A stretch of 64,000 nucleotides of DNA from Formicarius rufipectus (lineage: Eukaryota; Chordata; Aves; Passeriformes; Formicariidae): positions 24,270 to 88,269 of the forward strand of contig VXAU01004381.1 of NCBI GenBank assembly GCA_013399695.1, in the 5' to 3' direction. The stretch's first letter is position 1. Each line of letters opens with the position of its first letter. Under the pieces are notes generated by a model that saw nothing but the letters and a program-made list of their open reading frames with translations, ran no database searches and was not told the DNA's origin. A program made the translations under genes and the position numbers. Shown piece after piece: positions 22,301 to 37,300 of this stretch.

Positions 22301-25300
22301 TATTACTGTTCTTGCCAACCTCACCTCCTCCCCCATGCATGGTGCCACCTTGTGAGGAAGCTGTGTTATGGTCTGAGCTGAGAACTGCTGTGCTAGTTTT
22401 ATTCCAAGGACTCCCAGTTGCAATAAATCTGCCTAGGAGATTTTGTACCTGAGCATTCATATTTGCTCCATCTAAGTAAACTTGGCCTCCGTGTTTGTGA
22501 ATGAGGTCACACACATCTCCAATCTCCTCTTCAAACACACCATTGGTAGAAGGGTATGTGATCATGATGGCTGCCAAGTTGTCTTTGTGCTTGTCCACCT
22601 AGTGGCAGCGAGCAGGAGAGAAAAGGTCACTGAGGCTCCTAAAGCTTCTCAAGATTTTAACAAAAAAATATAAAAAAGTTATCAAGTGTTTTACAAGTGG
22701 GAAGCAATTCTCTCAGCAGATAATCAAAGTCATCTATAGTCAGCAAAAGATACCAAATTCCTTCAGCAATGCCTATGGAAAAAGTGTGTTTTCTCAATAA
22801 ATCAGAATCTTAAATTAGGGAAGAAGGCAAGTGTATAGATAGAGATATATAGATAATTATATATAATTTGAGACCTTCACAGAAGCCAAGTGAAGCACTG
22901 GCGTGTGAGGTAATGTGATATAATGACCAATCCCACTGCTTAAAGCAATACAAATTAAGAGCCACCACACTGCTAGTGTCTGAGTGACGAGGAGAAAAAA
23001 AAAAAAAACCAACAAAAAACCCACCAAAACAAATAAACAAACAACAAAACAAACGCTTAAATTTTCCAAGCATGTAAACATTATTTCTGCTCTACTTTCT
23101 CCTAAAGAAAAATGAGATTCAGCTGCCAATACTATTGCTTTCAGAGGAGGAGTGTAGGAGTGTTACTGACTTGAAAATGAAATATAAGTAAATACTCACC
23201 ATTGCTTTTAAATGGGAAATATCAATGCTCCCATTTTTATCCACTTCAATTGGCTGAATTTTCATTCCTGCCATTTGTGCGCTTGCTGGATTTGTACCAT
23301 GAGCAGATTTAGGAATAAGGCAAACCTTAGAAGGGAGGAAAAGCAGAGGCTAAAGTATAACTAGTTCAAAATTTTGATCTGCATTTAGCTACATCTCAGA
23401 GTTTCCAAAAGGTAGGGAATGTTTACTGGCAAATTGCATCTTGTACTGAATGATGCAACTCTTTTTTTTTTTTTTTTTAATCCATTCAGGTATCAGCATC
23501 TAGATACTCATTAGCAAAGTAAAGTGTCATTTGCTGCATAATCATATTTAGGGCTGCAGTTCTAGAATACTATCTCATATACTCACATTTAGAATCCTTT
23601 TGTCTCATCTCACCTTTTTTTAAAAATACTATTTTTCTTAAAGTAAGCAGTCTCCATATGTACAATGACTTGAAAGGAAAAACTATTTAATTCCAAATTT
23701 CCACTACAACTGCAGCTGACTTCCAAAGCATTTTCTTGCGTATTCTATTAAGACCAAAAATTTAGACTGAAATATTTTGCTTTTGATATGAAGTTTCAGA
23801 GAGATACTTACATGCTCTATACTGTTAAACTAAAAAGAACACAGGAGAAGTACTTTTACCTAAATAAATGTAGGTTCTTGTTAGTGATGGGAAAATGGAG
23901 GTCAAGATATTTCCAGACATTTGCTAGGAATTCCATGCCTTCTAAAGACAATAAATACATCTTCTCTAAAAAAAAACTCAAATCCTTTGCTCCTATTCAA
24001 TGAGGGTATAGAAACATTTTTCTATTATGATTCTCTTGGAAGGATTTAACTCAGTTTATTAAATTATCCAAACTTAGGTTTGTTAAGTAATTTTAAGGCA
24101 CTTTGTTTTCATGAGAAACTGCTTGATGATTCATGGACCTTGTTCCATAAAGATGCTGAGACAAATACTAATTACTTCAAAACACAGAAAACAGGGGTCC
24201 AAGCTCCAGTGCTGGGAAGCACTGTGTCACATCTGTAGTCATTTTAGCTGCACAGCATAAATGCAAAGTGAGTCTAGATAGCCACCCAGTCTCGCTGGGT
24301 ACAGACATTATTGATCAGGCAACAAGGAGAGATCACAGTTGACCCGTCACATCCATGCTTTTGTCCCACAATGGGGCACCAAATCCAAATGAGGTCAGCT
24401 GCAATAAGCTTGAACTGCTGGTTTAGTAAGTTCTTGCAGCCCAGGAGAAGAGGCACTTCTGCTGAAGGATCAACATTTTGGGGGCTTTCTCATTTTCTTT
24501 TTTTTTTCCTCAAGAATATCTTGATTTTACAGTAACATTTGAAACTTGTGAAGTGTGAGTAACTGCAAGAGCCCCTAAGCTCTCTCTGCTGTGCAGTCAA
24601 CCTCTGGGTATTTCAGTGCACAGAGGGACCACAGGTTCTCACAGAAGCCCAAGGATCTGGCACAGAATAAGAGAAACAGCAAAGCATACACAGACAATCA
24701 GAAGACAACTGTCCAAGGAATAAAATTTTAACCTAATTTCATTTCCCATTGAGTAAAACCACTCAATAAACAAAGCTTGTAGTTGTAAAGAGTGGCTGAC
24801 TTCCAAGAAGTTTGAGGTGATCTGGATGCAACAAAGAAACAAAGACAGCACTCACTACTCAATTTTTTGTAGTTTCCTCACACAGAGCCTATAGCTCTCG
24901 GGAGGTCAGGACAGTGACCCTTTCATTTTGAGACAGCAAATGAGTCCCAAAGCCAATGATAAAATCAGATTCAGAAAATATGGATGTTACTGCACTGACC
25001 ACTTTTTTCCTACTGTTTAAAGCCAACTCTGTGAGTGTGTGGAAGAAGACCTAACTAATCTCAGATTTCCAAAAAGTTTTTAATGTGGTCTCAAAAAACA
25101 TTCCTAAACTAATTTCCAGTGGGGTAAATTGGAAGGTTCATGTGATAAACATTTATGAAAACATGGGAAAGAAATGAAAAGATACAGTCAGTGTTCACTG
25201 TAAAGAAATGTCATCCTAATAGAATGCTATAAATATCTTTGCTGGTTCTGTAGCATTTTACATTACTCATAATTTGGTTTATAATGAAAACACACAGTGA

Positions 25301-28300
25301 AATGGCAAATATCCTGTGAATAAAAAGCCCCCAGACCACTAAAAGAATTGATTGTATAGTACAGTAAAGGACCCACAACTTTGAGTAGCAGCATTCAAAA
25401 CAGTATGTATACACTTGAGCAAGACCAACCTAGAATACTATAAGAGAAAACAAATATTAACAACTCATAACTGTTATGCTTAGTTTTGAATATATTGCTA
25501 CTCTAAAGTAGTGCTGCAGTGTTAGTGGAAAAGAAAGCAACTACATCAAAAACTAGAATGGAGATAGAGAAAAAAGTAAAAGGAACACATAAACTCTCAA
25601 GATAACCAAAGTTATGAGGTGGCTTTTTTGGATAAGGATAGACAAATAAGTGGAATCCAATTAGGAAGACAGAAGTGAGGATGGATAAAGATGTAATAAA
25701 AAAAGTCTAAATTAGCACAATATGTCAACTGTGAACTGCTGAACAGGAAGAACTGTTCAAAATCCCTCAAGAGTGAGATGAGTGACACTTTCAAGACTGT
25801 AACATGTCAGGTTCAAAAGTGTTAAAGAGAAAGCATTTCTTACGAAGAATGATATGATAATGAATGATGAAGCCACAGAAGGTTTCAGAATATATACCAG
25901 AAGTTTCCTCGTAAGATGTCAAGCAATCAGACTTAATCATAGAAAAAATGCATAAGCAGTGCCCCTGGATTCCTTTGGACTGGGAAGTTCCCAAAGCACA
26001 GACACATAGAAGCTGGGTCTATGTGTTGTATATCACTCTGTCCTTGTAGCCTTCGTTGCAAAAGGAGTCTACTAGTCTGCTCTACGCTGCTGTGAGACTG
26101 GATGGTCAGACTGACAGATTTTTGGTCTGGGTTAACCTGTCCTTTCATTACTCACACGCTATTATCTCTCCAAAATGAAACTTACTACCACCAAAATCTT
26201 GAATTTAACCTACGTAACTTCCAGTTAAATTTATACCTAAACTCTATGATTAAAACATATGTTCTTTCAGATTGTTCAGAAAGCACCCAAAGGAACATTA
26301 TTACTTTCAGATTTTTCACCTTTAACTGCTTGCCATGAGGTGCAAATAAAGAATATTTATTTCTTTAAAAATGAAAATTAGAATTCAAACTTCTATTAAC
26401 CACTGCGTGCTAGTAAGAAGTGATGCTTCTTTGGGATTAACTACAGTTGTATTGCCTCTCATGTTTACAAGAACAACTTTTGTCAGGTTGCAATACTACA
26501 CCTGAGAAGTGACTCCTTGAGGTCAGTCTCAGGTAGTTCATATAGAAAGTAACACAAATGAAGCTTTTAGACTCTAGTGTTACCAACAAAAGTTGATCCT
26601 CAGTGAATCAAAACACAGTTGCGTGATTCATCTATAGTTTTTATAGTTCTTGTGAGTCAAGTTACCTTCATATGTTCTACAGATGTTTATTTGAAACAGT
26701 TTAAAGGGACAAGAACTGGATGAAACTTGAGACTTCTCTGAGTAGCCACCAAGGCATATAGATACTGGTGCACTACCATGGTAGCAACCAGCACCTGCTC
26801 TTCCTTAATTGAGTCAATACTTCCCATGGTTAGCCATGTGTCCAGCGCATACAATGGTTGCTTGGGAATTCAAATGCCATAATTATGACCTTCCCTGCTT
26901 CGTTCTCCTTTCCCTGAGCTTTTATTGTTGAGTATGCCATTATATGGCATAAAATATGCCTTTGGTCAGCTGTGTCTCTCCCAGCCTCTTTGCTGCAGAA
27001 AGGATAGGGTCAGTGCAGGGCAGTGGGATGGAGAGAAAGCCTTGGCACTGTGAAAGCACTATTCACCAGCAGCCAAGAGATCCCTGTGTTATGAACAGTG
27101 CTTTAACCACATAGCACAGCACCCTATGGGCTGCTATGAAGAAAGCTAAGTCCATCCCTGCCAGACGTAGTACAATCACCCTTTCAGGGAGTACCCTTTC
27201 TCATTCTTACCATCTGTAAATACTTTTAAGACAGTACCCAGGATTCATGTGGGAAGCAGGGAATACTGAAAGCTTGTCTCAGGTAAGGATACACAACCTA
27301 GCTGCTCTCTAGGTGACTTCTAGCTGCTGAATCAACTTCCCTTTCTCCACTTCCCACCCAAAGCTCTTCTCCACAAAAGCGTTGACACTTACGGTTCTAT
27401 GATGTTCTCCTCTGGCATTTAAATAAGCCTTGATTGCAGCCAAGCCTGCATACTCCCCTTGGGCTCCACTGCAAGAGGAACATAAACACTGTTACAGAGC
27501 ACAAAACCCAGAAAGACCCAGCTCCCTGCCAGAACTGTCCAGCCCTAGCTCTTACTAATCACTTTAGGCAAGTGTCAGCAAATTAAAAGAAGCACATTCC
27601 CTAGATTAAATTACAAATGGACATGCTTGAATTAACAACTGGATGCAAATGAAAACAGTAGATGGTAATTTAAGTGCCTACAACATAATGTTAAATCCTT
27701 CCAATGTTGATCCACATTCAGCACCTAGCAGGAGACTACGTGATTGATTACAGAGAGGCAAACTAATACTGCAATGCATAGCAAAATGTACACAACGAAA
27801 CATAAGTCTGTCAGTGACATCCTAAGTCTAGAGCAATTTTTTGCCACTTATTTTGTGTCAAAATTACTAATGGGCATGAACAGGCTGCAGCAGTACTCAT
27901 TCAATGTTGCTGTATTGATTTCAGTGAGCATGTAGATCCTAGACACTCTTTAGTCAAACCTAGTGCATCAAATATCAGTTTCAACAATCACACAGTTGGA
28001 AGTTCATGGTTTATTCCTATTTCACATCTTTATGTTAAGCTCATAGGAGAATATCAATACCAATAACACCATCATTTTACACAAGCAATGGTGGAGAACA
28101 TTCACAGAGGGAAAAACATAGGACGAAATATTTAAAAAATCAAAAAGACCACATCATTAAACTCTTGGAAGAGATGAGAAAAAGTAACATACCATAATTT
28201 TTAGAAAAAAAACAAACTATTTGCCTTCATAATCCTGCATTCAAGGCAAATTTAATTTTAGAAACTTCTCCACTTTTGGCTAGCACATTGTCTTTAGAGA

Positions 28301-31300
28301 TAAGTTTTTGGAATCATGCTTACGTGCTAATGTTCAGAAACAAAATTTCTACCTATTTGGTTGGAAGGAGATTTTGTCATAGCCAGTAATCTCACATAGG
28401 TCCTTCTCTAAATCCTTGAAAAGCTGCTGATACCCTTGAGCTTGATCCAGGGGCACAAAAGGGTGGATGTTGGCAAATTCTCTCCATGAAATAGGCTAGA
28501 GAAACAAAAACATACAAACAAAGTGCTGTATCAAAATATTCTGCAGACAATTGTTTGCTTGTTAAAATTTATAAAGGAAAGAAGTTGCTTTGTGGTCATA
28601 TAAAAATCAGATACCAGTCTGGGTGGGACCACTGATCTGCTGGAGGATTGGAAGCCTCTACAGAGGAATCTGGACATGTTGGATCAATGAGCCAAAGTAT
28701 GAGTTTCAACAAGGTCTAATGTTACCTGATTTAATGTTAACATTTTAGCTTTTTACTTTGGTATTTCGGTTACATATCAAGACCTGGGTTATTAAAAGAG
28801 ATTACTCTCAAAGTTCAGAAATAGTTTTTAGAATGCATATGCCTCTCTCTCTCTCTCTTTCTACTCTTCTTTTTCCTTCTCAACCGAACATCAGGTCCAT
28901 ACTGATCTTTGAGCCATGGGGTGTTACAGAAACCTAGACGATACAGTGGCTAATGTGAATGTCCCAAACACCAACAGTCAGACAGCTGTGGATCTAACCA
29001 AGATCTAACCAAGTGTGCTGGTAAGAGCACACTGTGTACACAGGTAAAAATGCACAGTAGGAGCACAGCTGCAGAAGGGGGCCACATGGAGGTACAATGG
29101 CACTTTTCTGGGACAAAACTCCTTGCTCTGGTTCCTGGAGATTGGCACAACACAGTACAGCACAAGCAAGAAATAAGGTCGAGAAGAGGACAGGGACTGT
29201 CAACCAAAGGTCAATCCAGTAGGGATGGGGCATCAAGACCACCCAAGACCTCCAAATCCCTAGGACCAGAAAGGTCTAGAAGAACAGACTGTACATGGTA
29301 ACTAATTTCTATGGACATCCAGAAACTTATCTCCAGGGAAAACTTACCTGTAAAAGGTACCCCCACAAAGCCTGAGTACATGTGTGCCTCAGGATCCTGG
29401 GATACTCCATCAGCTGGATCAACACTGGAGTCAAGATGGGTGATATTCCTTTCTTTACACCTTTCTTCCACTCCTCTCTCCCTCTCGCTAATTTCCCTCT
29501 CTCTCCTCTCTTCAACCTACCCTTCACTCAAAACACATCATGATGGGCTTATGCTAGAATATAAGACTAACATACCAATTTCCATACTAAGTGATGATGT
29601 AGGTATCAGCAATAGTGTGGCCAGCAGGGCCAAGGAAGTGATCTTATCCACTACTTGGCACCGGTGAGGCCACACCCTAAATCTTGTGTCCAGTTCTAGG
29701 CCCCTCATAACAAGAGAGAAATTGAGGTCCCAGAGCATGTCCAGAGAAGAGCAACAAAGTTGGTGAAGGGTCTGCAGCACTTACAAAGTCCTACGACTCT
29801 GAAGTCTTATGAGGATCAGCTGAGGGAGCTAGGGGTGTTTACCCTGGAGGAAAGGAGGCTTGAGGGGTCTATATTTCTCTTTACAATGACCTGAAAGGAG
29901 GTGATGAGGTACGGTCAAACTAATTTTCCAGGTAACAACCAATAGAACAAGAAGTTAAGACTGGGTATTAGGAAAAATTTCTTCACAGAACAGGTTAACA
30001 AGCATTTGAACAGCCTCTCCAGGGAACTCCCAGAGTCAACTTCCCCTAGAAGTTATTTATAAGATATGCAGATATGATGATTAGGGATATGCTTTAGTGA
30101 TGGACATGACAGTGCCAGGCACCAGTAACCCTTTTTTAACCTTCAGAATATGCTTAAAAATCCTTAGTTTCTCTGACTACATCATCTACCCTTATGCAGA
30201 CCTGTGGGATCACAAGGTAACCAGAGACGAGTTGTGTGGAATAGTACATAATACTTTGTTGCTATTAATTCTAACTAGAGGGACTATACAAGACAGAAAA
30301 CAGTGAAAAGAGAGAGAGAAGACAGTGACAGAAAGGGAACAAAGGAAACCTAGTGAAAGATCAAAGTGAGAGACAACAGGGAGAAAACAGAGGAAGCTCA
30401 TTCAGAGTCAAAAAGACATTTGGTACTCAAACAGCCTGGCTAAAGCTCTGTTTCACTTGCTATCAGCCAGAAAAATGAAGGTATCTGGGTACTTCTCACC
30501 TGGGGAGAAGGGGTACAATCCTAATAAACTGAAAAAGAAACATGAATCTTTCCATGTTTCTGAGGATTTGACTGAAAGATCTGTAAAGCAAAGAGAATTA
30601 GGTACTGCAACACTACATGAGGGAATAGGACTGTGATATCTTCTTAAAAAAATTATTTTCATTATTTTTTTTCAAAACAGAGTATTGAAATCCACTCACT
30701 CTCCCTACTGTTGCTGCACTCCTACTGGTGCTTTTCAGAACTGTTTTTCCTAGCAGAAGAGAATGACTAGCTATTCCTGAAACTGCCTCCTCAGCTGGAG
30801 TGCTAGACTAAAAACTGCCTGTTCTCTATAATGACACTGGCTAGATAGTTCACTCATGTGGGTCTCAATGACACAGTATTATTGCTACTTACTGTAAGTT
30901 CAGCTGAACTGTTGAGCTTCATTGTGCAGGACCCCTAAGAATACAGACACATTTATCAGTATTTATTAAAATACATCAAGATATATTTAAGTACCCAATT
31001 TTTTTCTCTTTTTGGTAAATACCTACCAAAGGAATCATGCTGTGAACAAGGGAAATATCTTTGTTTTCTAATCTTTTCATGTACCGCACGATATTTGTCT
31101 CAGAGTGATAGCTGGAGAACACAAAATGTAGTGATAGGGCAAGCAGATTAGCTATACCAGTGGCTAGCATAGGGAAAAAAACAAATAACACTGAGGATAG
31201 TTATTAATATATATACTAGGTAGTTCTTTCCAAACTGGCACTTTGAGCTTGCTAATAGCAACACGGATTAAAAATACCTATTATGATCTCAGAAATCGAT

Positions 31301-34300
31301 CAGTAAATAAAGAATATTAGGGCTCTAGTAAGTCTGCTGATACTACTTCTCAAATAATGGCTTGTACAATACAGCAGGTTAATGGAAAAACACATTCCTG
31401 ATGTGACCACGAGTATTGCTCTGCTCATTTAAAATGAGAAAGATACCTAAAAATGCTACTAAATATGTTATTTAGAGTAGCAAGCGACGGTATGAGTGCA
31501 GATACAAAACTGTTCTCAACTGACACCAGTATTACTTTTGAAAGGAGATATTTTCAGATTCCATAAAAATACAAACTAAACAGCAGTTTTACAAACCTGT
31601 TGAAAACCTGGTGTGTTAAGAATTTGGAAATCCTCTTAAATGGGGTGCTAAGGATGCCTTTGGTTTCATCGCCCATACTCTCGGCAATTAGTTCCTTCCA
31701 CACAAAGAAACAGGGAGTTTAATACTTTCATGGAAATTTCTATTTTTGTAGTCAAATTCCACCATAATTGGCTTATATTACTAGTTTGCTTTAAGATCTA
31801 TTCAGCTTTTGAGGTAAAAACCCCCAACTTCACCAGCCTTGTATATACCTAGCATGACAACAGCGTTATATTAAAACCAGTAGACCTCATCTTTTAAGTA
31901 CTGCTGCTAAATACTAATGACAAGCAACAAAAATTCCAGTGGGAAAGGAATCATTGACCACCATGTCCTAATCCTCCCAAAAGAAGCAATAACCTAAATG
32001 CAAGGTGTCCAAGCTGTCTGAAAGAACTCAGTGTCAAAATTCAGAAAATGGCACTACATAAATCCTTATCTAACACTCCCTCTTTCTTTAAGAGAGGATC
32101 TGAAATTCTCAGTATTTAACAAATAGCCATTATATAGACACCCAGTGTCCCAAGAGCAGTTTTTGTTTTCATTAAACTTCTGAAATAATCAGATAATTTA
32201 AACTGTTTGATCTATTATGTACTTACAGAAGAAGACTCGCAACCAAAAATCCATAATATGTCATCCAGGTCTTTCTCATTTACAGTTTCATCAAGTGATA
32301 CTCCAAGCTATGGATAAAAGCAACAGTAATTACTCAAAGCTGTTAACTCTAGAAGCACAATATATTTTTTCTGGCCAAAAAAAATATTTCAGAAACACAA
32401 ACGAAAATAAAAAAATAAAATAAAAANTTACCCAGTTAAACCATCCGAGCAAGATTGCTCAAAAGCTTTGAGACTTGCCATCTCCTTTCTAATGCTTCTA
32501 CTAAGTGTTTTCCACTTAATAGAAAAATTGCCCATTTTGCTATGACACCCCTTTTCCCATCCCAATTTACAGAATATATTACACTTTGCCAAAAGTGCCT
32601 ATCAAAATATTTAGATTTCAGTCTGTTCATAAACACTAACACAGGACCTGAATTCTGGGTATCACCTTTTATTTCATCATTAAGTTTTAGAACCTTTCTA
32701 CTATACTGATTAGTGGCATATTTAACGTGAAACAATTAGATAATTTTTTTTTTTTAACAGGCGTAAAAATGAAAATACAATTATTATTTCTGGAAGTGCA
32801 TCACTTAAGTTCATTCTTTATAATATCTTTATAACTGACTGACATCTGAGCACATTGCAAGGTCTTAAATAATTTTGTTCTGTTTAGCACATGTAATGAT
32901 TAGAAAATTAAGAAAAAGTGATAGGAAAAAATTTCTGAATTTATCAAAGGTTTAGGAAGTTGCTTACTCTGTCATCACTATAAATCCGAAAATTTATCTT
33001 TCTAAGAGCTGCCCTGTCCAAAACCTCTTTGACTGAGCATCCACATGTGATCGTCAAGGTATCAAAGAACAGATCATGATGTAATTTATGACCAGCTCGC
33101 CTCAGACCTATAAGAAACAGTAAGTTAATTGTGTTATATGCATACTGCATTACTTGCTCACACAGTAGTCGAATAACACTATCTCATAAGTAAATGCTGT
33201 TTATATAATAAATCAAAATATTCCCCTTGTGTAAAGAGCAGCGAAGTCACCAACTTTTTAGTGAAATGTCACTGTGTATGATATGCAACTAAATCAGATT
33301 CAGACCAAATTAATAATAAAGATTAATACATCTAATATAATACATCAAATCTGTAATATATACAGCAGCAAAGTTGGTACACAAATGCAATAAAGACAAA
33401 ATCATAAGACTGGAAAGAAAAGTTATATTATATGAATGGCCATTAACTGTCATAGAATGTACCATAACAAACTTTAGAGTCTTAGTGCTTTTTCACAGTA
33501 GCAAAAAGTCTTTCAACTAAACAGGCAAATATAGCATGAATATTTGTAGCAATAATCCCTTAATTCCAAACATTCCAATTCTGCATATCCCCTTGTGACA
33601 GCAACAATGGTCATACACGTGAAAACAACCTCTACCAGACCACATTGTCCAGATGCAACTATTATTTTCTGTGCTTTAAGTTAGCTCTTAAGCTTTGGGA
33701 TTTCAATGTTCATAGCAGGTACCATACTCAACCCAATTTAAGTGAAATGTTTCTATTGCTTTAATATCATCTATTACCCTCTTTTGTGATGTTGTTTATA
33801 CTTTGTGCAGACTTCTATGTGTAGACTAGGATGGTCCAGTACATGAAATAGCAGTTGGCAAACAGGATTTCAACAGTATCATCTAGAGTTGCTTTGTAGC
33901 CTTCTACTAGTTTACCAAGGAAATAGAAGTAATGTCTCCAAGTTTGTAACACATAGATATCTAATTCTTGGATGTCATTATTAGAAGTACCCAAAAACAT
34001 CAGCAGGGATTTTTGTTTTAAAATGGTCTCTCTCCAGTTGAGAGAACACAGNTAACAATTTTAGAATAGTTTCTGTAAACATTAAATACGCACCTTCAGC
34101 CAAGATTAGAGTAGCATTGTGCACCCGTCTGGCAATATGCCTTAACCCATCAGATCCGTGGTATATACCAAACATGGCTGACATATTAGCCAGAAGAGCC
34201 TAGGATCCAAACACAGTTTAGGACATTGTTAATGTTATTGCTACTGTTAGTAGGGATTATTTCACGCTAATTTAGTGGAATGTTTCTTTAGCACCAGAGA

Positions 34301-37300
34301 CAACCACATAGCCTCAGCTGATGTTACAACTGATTATGTGTTGCCTACAAAATAAAAGGAGGGAAAGGCAAAATACTTTTATGAAACTGTGAGCACTGAT
34401 TATGAAATCAACACCCTTTGAAATGTAACTTCATTAGCAGTTAACATGTACTTTAACTACTGCAATAAAGAGGTTTGAAGACTCTAAAGTCAAGCTGGTC
34501 TCAGAGGAACTCATTGTTTAGTAATGGTACAAAAAAATTTAATGGCATGTCATTTATACTAAGCAATAACTTTAATATTAACCTCTCATCAAAATTTGGT
34601 ACAACACATAAGTAAAGCAATGCTAGGAGCAAAAGAAGTTATGTCCTTGTCTGTGGAGGCTTGTCGAATATAATTATTTTGTATAATTACTAAGTTAATT
34701 ATGGTGTTTTTCTGTAAATATCCCTTTTTGGTGATGTAGCATTTTCACATCAAATCAGTTAGACAAAAGTACAAGTTGTGACAATTTGAACAATTAATTG
34801 TAGAATTTAAAAGCTTAATTCTTTTACCTTTAGTGAAAAATTTCAGATCACCAAAATTCCCTTCTCTTTCATTATGAAATCTGGCTCATTTAAAACAAAC
34901 ACAGCCCTACTCAGTCGTGGTCATGCCAAAAGACAGATGGATTTATGACATTGCAAGAATTCAGGACTAGTCTTTATTAAAGGAAACATATATTAATACT
35001 CTCTTTTCAAACAGAGCCATTTTTCAAAGGACTCGAAATAAATTCTCAATGACCAGAATATTTCAATGTCCCTTATTCTTCTAATAAAAACTCTAAAAAG
35101 TAAACCCAACATGTTCTAGAGCTTAAAATAGAGCATGACAAATTACCTGTGCTGTGCAGATGTTGCTGGTAGCTTTATCCCTCCTGATATGCTGCTCTCG
35201 TGTTTGCAAAGCAAGTCGGTACACTTCCTTTCCACTTGCATCTCTAAGTCACAAATGAAAATGTTGCTTCTGTTACTTTAAAAGTGCAGTAATTTATGAC
35301 ATTGGGCTTTACGTATGCTAACCTTAAGGTATTTATCTATGCTTAAGAGACAGAAAGGTGCTGAAGAGAATAAAGCATTAGTCAGGGCAGCTGCAACATC
35401 AAACAGAAAGACTGAAGTCTCTAGATTTCTGTTTACATCATGGCTGGTCAGGTAGGTTGCACAGCTTAGTTTATCATCAGTCCATTCAGAAGAACCTTCC
35501 TGGGGTGAAGTGGGCTGACAGAAAGCTCATTAAATTCAACAAGGGAAGTGCAAAGTCCTACATCTGCCAAAGAACCTCTTGCACCAGTAATGCTGGGGGC
35601 TGCCCAACTGGGAAGCAGCTTGGTAGAAAAAGCCCAGGGGTCCTGGAGGACACCATGTTGAGCACGAGACATCAATCTGCCCATGCAGTAAAGGAAGCAA
35701 ATGGTACCCTGGGCTCCATCAGGAGTGTTGCCAACAAAGGAGAAGATCCCTGCCCGCCAACCCTGGTGAGGCTTCTCCTGGAATGCTGTGCCCAGTTCTG
35801 TGCTCCTCAGTGCAAGAGCAACACTGAAGTACTGGGGAGAGTCCAGTGAAGGAACACAGAGATATCAAACAAATTGTGCCATCTCTTCTATGAAGAAAGG
35901 CTGAGAGAAGAGAGGACATCACCAATGTACAAAAGTACCTGCAGGGAAGGTGCAAAGTGGATGGAAGCAGGCTTTTATCAGAAGCATGCAGAGACAGGAC
36001 TAGGGGAAAGGGACACAAACTGAAACCGGTGGTTCTCTCTGTACACCAGGAAATGCTTTTTCAGTGTAAGGGTGACTAAGCACTGACACAGGTTGCTCAG
36101 AGAAACTAAAGTCTCTTTTCTTAGAGATCTCAGAGACATCCAGACACCACTGTGGGCTACTGACTTTAGGCAGAGTCTGTCCCAGCTTTAGCAGGGGGCT
36201 GGATCAGACGGCCTCCAGAGTTCTGTTTATTTCAATCATTTTGATCTTGTGATCAAAATCTTGAAAAAATCCATGGCAGAACAATGCATTCAGAAAGTAT
36301 CAGAGCTTTGATCCATTTTAACTTTTCCAACTCCCTTGAGAGGAAGAAAGATGAAGAAGAAATACTACTATATAAATTAAATATTTCTATGCTTATTGAT
36401 AACTGTGAATGATACCAGTTATTTTGGTTAGTGAAGTACTTCTGAATAGCTTATGTGCCAAACATATGCAGCCTTTCCAGTGAAAATTCCTTAGCATTTC
36501 AATTATTACCGGTTAGACATCTTGCCAAAATACATCACCAACAACAAGAATTAGAGGTAAGATTTTGCATCCTATTTTTCTGCTTTGTTTAAGCAGGATT
36601 AAAATTTGAACTATATTAAGTACCTTCATGATTATTTGGGAGATTCACTCAATTTTCTACTTCTTTCCATTTATGTTTTGAAAGACTGGATGTCAGAGAA
36701 AAAGGTGTAACAGTACAGAATAAGTTGAATAAGTTAGCTTGCAAAGCTGTATGCCATCACAATTAATCCATTCTAGTTTTTGGTTATCTTTTCTTCCCAA
36801 ATTGCCACAAGCATTATAGACAGTCCAAGCTTCATGCCACACAAATAGAATTCTTGAAGCTTGCTTCTTCAAAACTGAAGGCAACTTCTACTCTCACTGT
36901 TTTCAAGACAAAAGGCGTTTGGTACAACACGTGTTGTTCAGCACAAGATGGCTGCACGAGATGGTCACAGTAAGGTTTATTATGGTTTCTTATATATTAT
37001 TAGAGATCTCTGAGGGGAGATCTTGTCACTCTCTATAATTTCCTGATACGAGGTTGTAGCAAGGTGAGGGTTGGTCTCTTCTCTCAAGTAACAAGTGCAA
37101 GGATGAGACGAAACAACCTCAAGTTGTACCAGAGGTGGTATAGATTGGATATTTGGAAAAAAGTTTTCCCAGAAAGGGTTGCAAAGCATTGGAACAGGCT
37201 TCCCAGAGAAGTGATGGTGTCACCATTCCTGGAAGTGTTCAAAAAATATGTGGATATGGCACTACAGACCACAGTTTGATGGTGAACATTTTGGTAGGTT

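Noticed and set aside
22293..22598. Continuous frame extending GLDC exon 18 past its donor
   Set aside because: The extension is intron; the next coding residues are clearly in the exon at 21884-21996 and join in phase.
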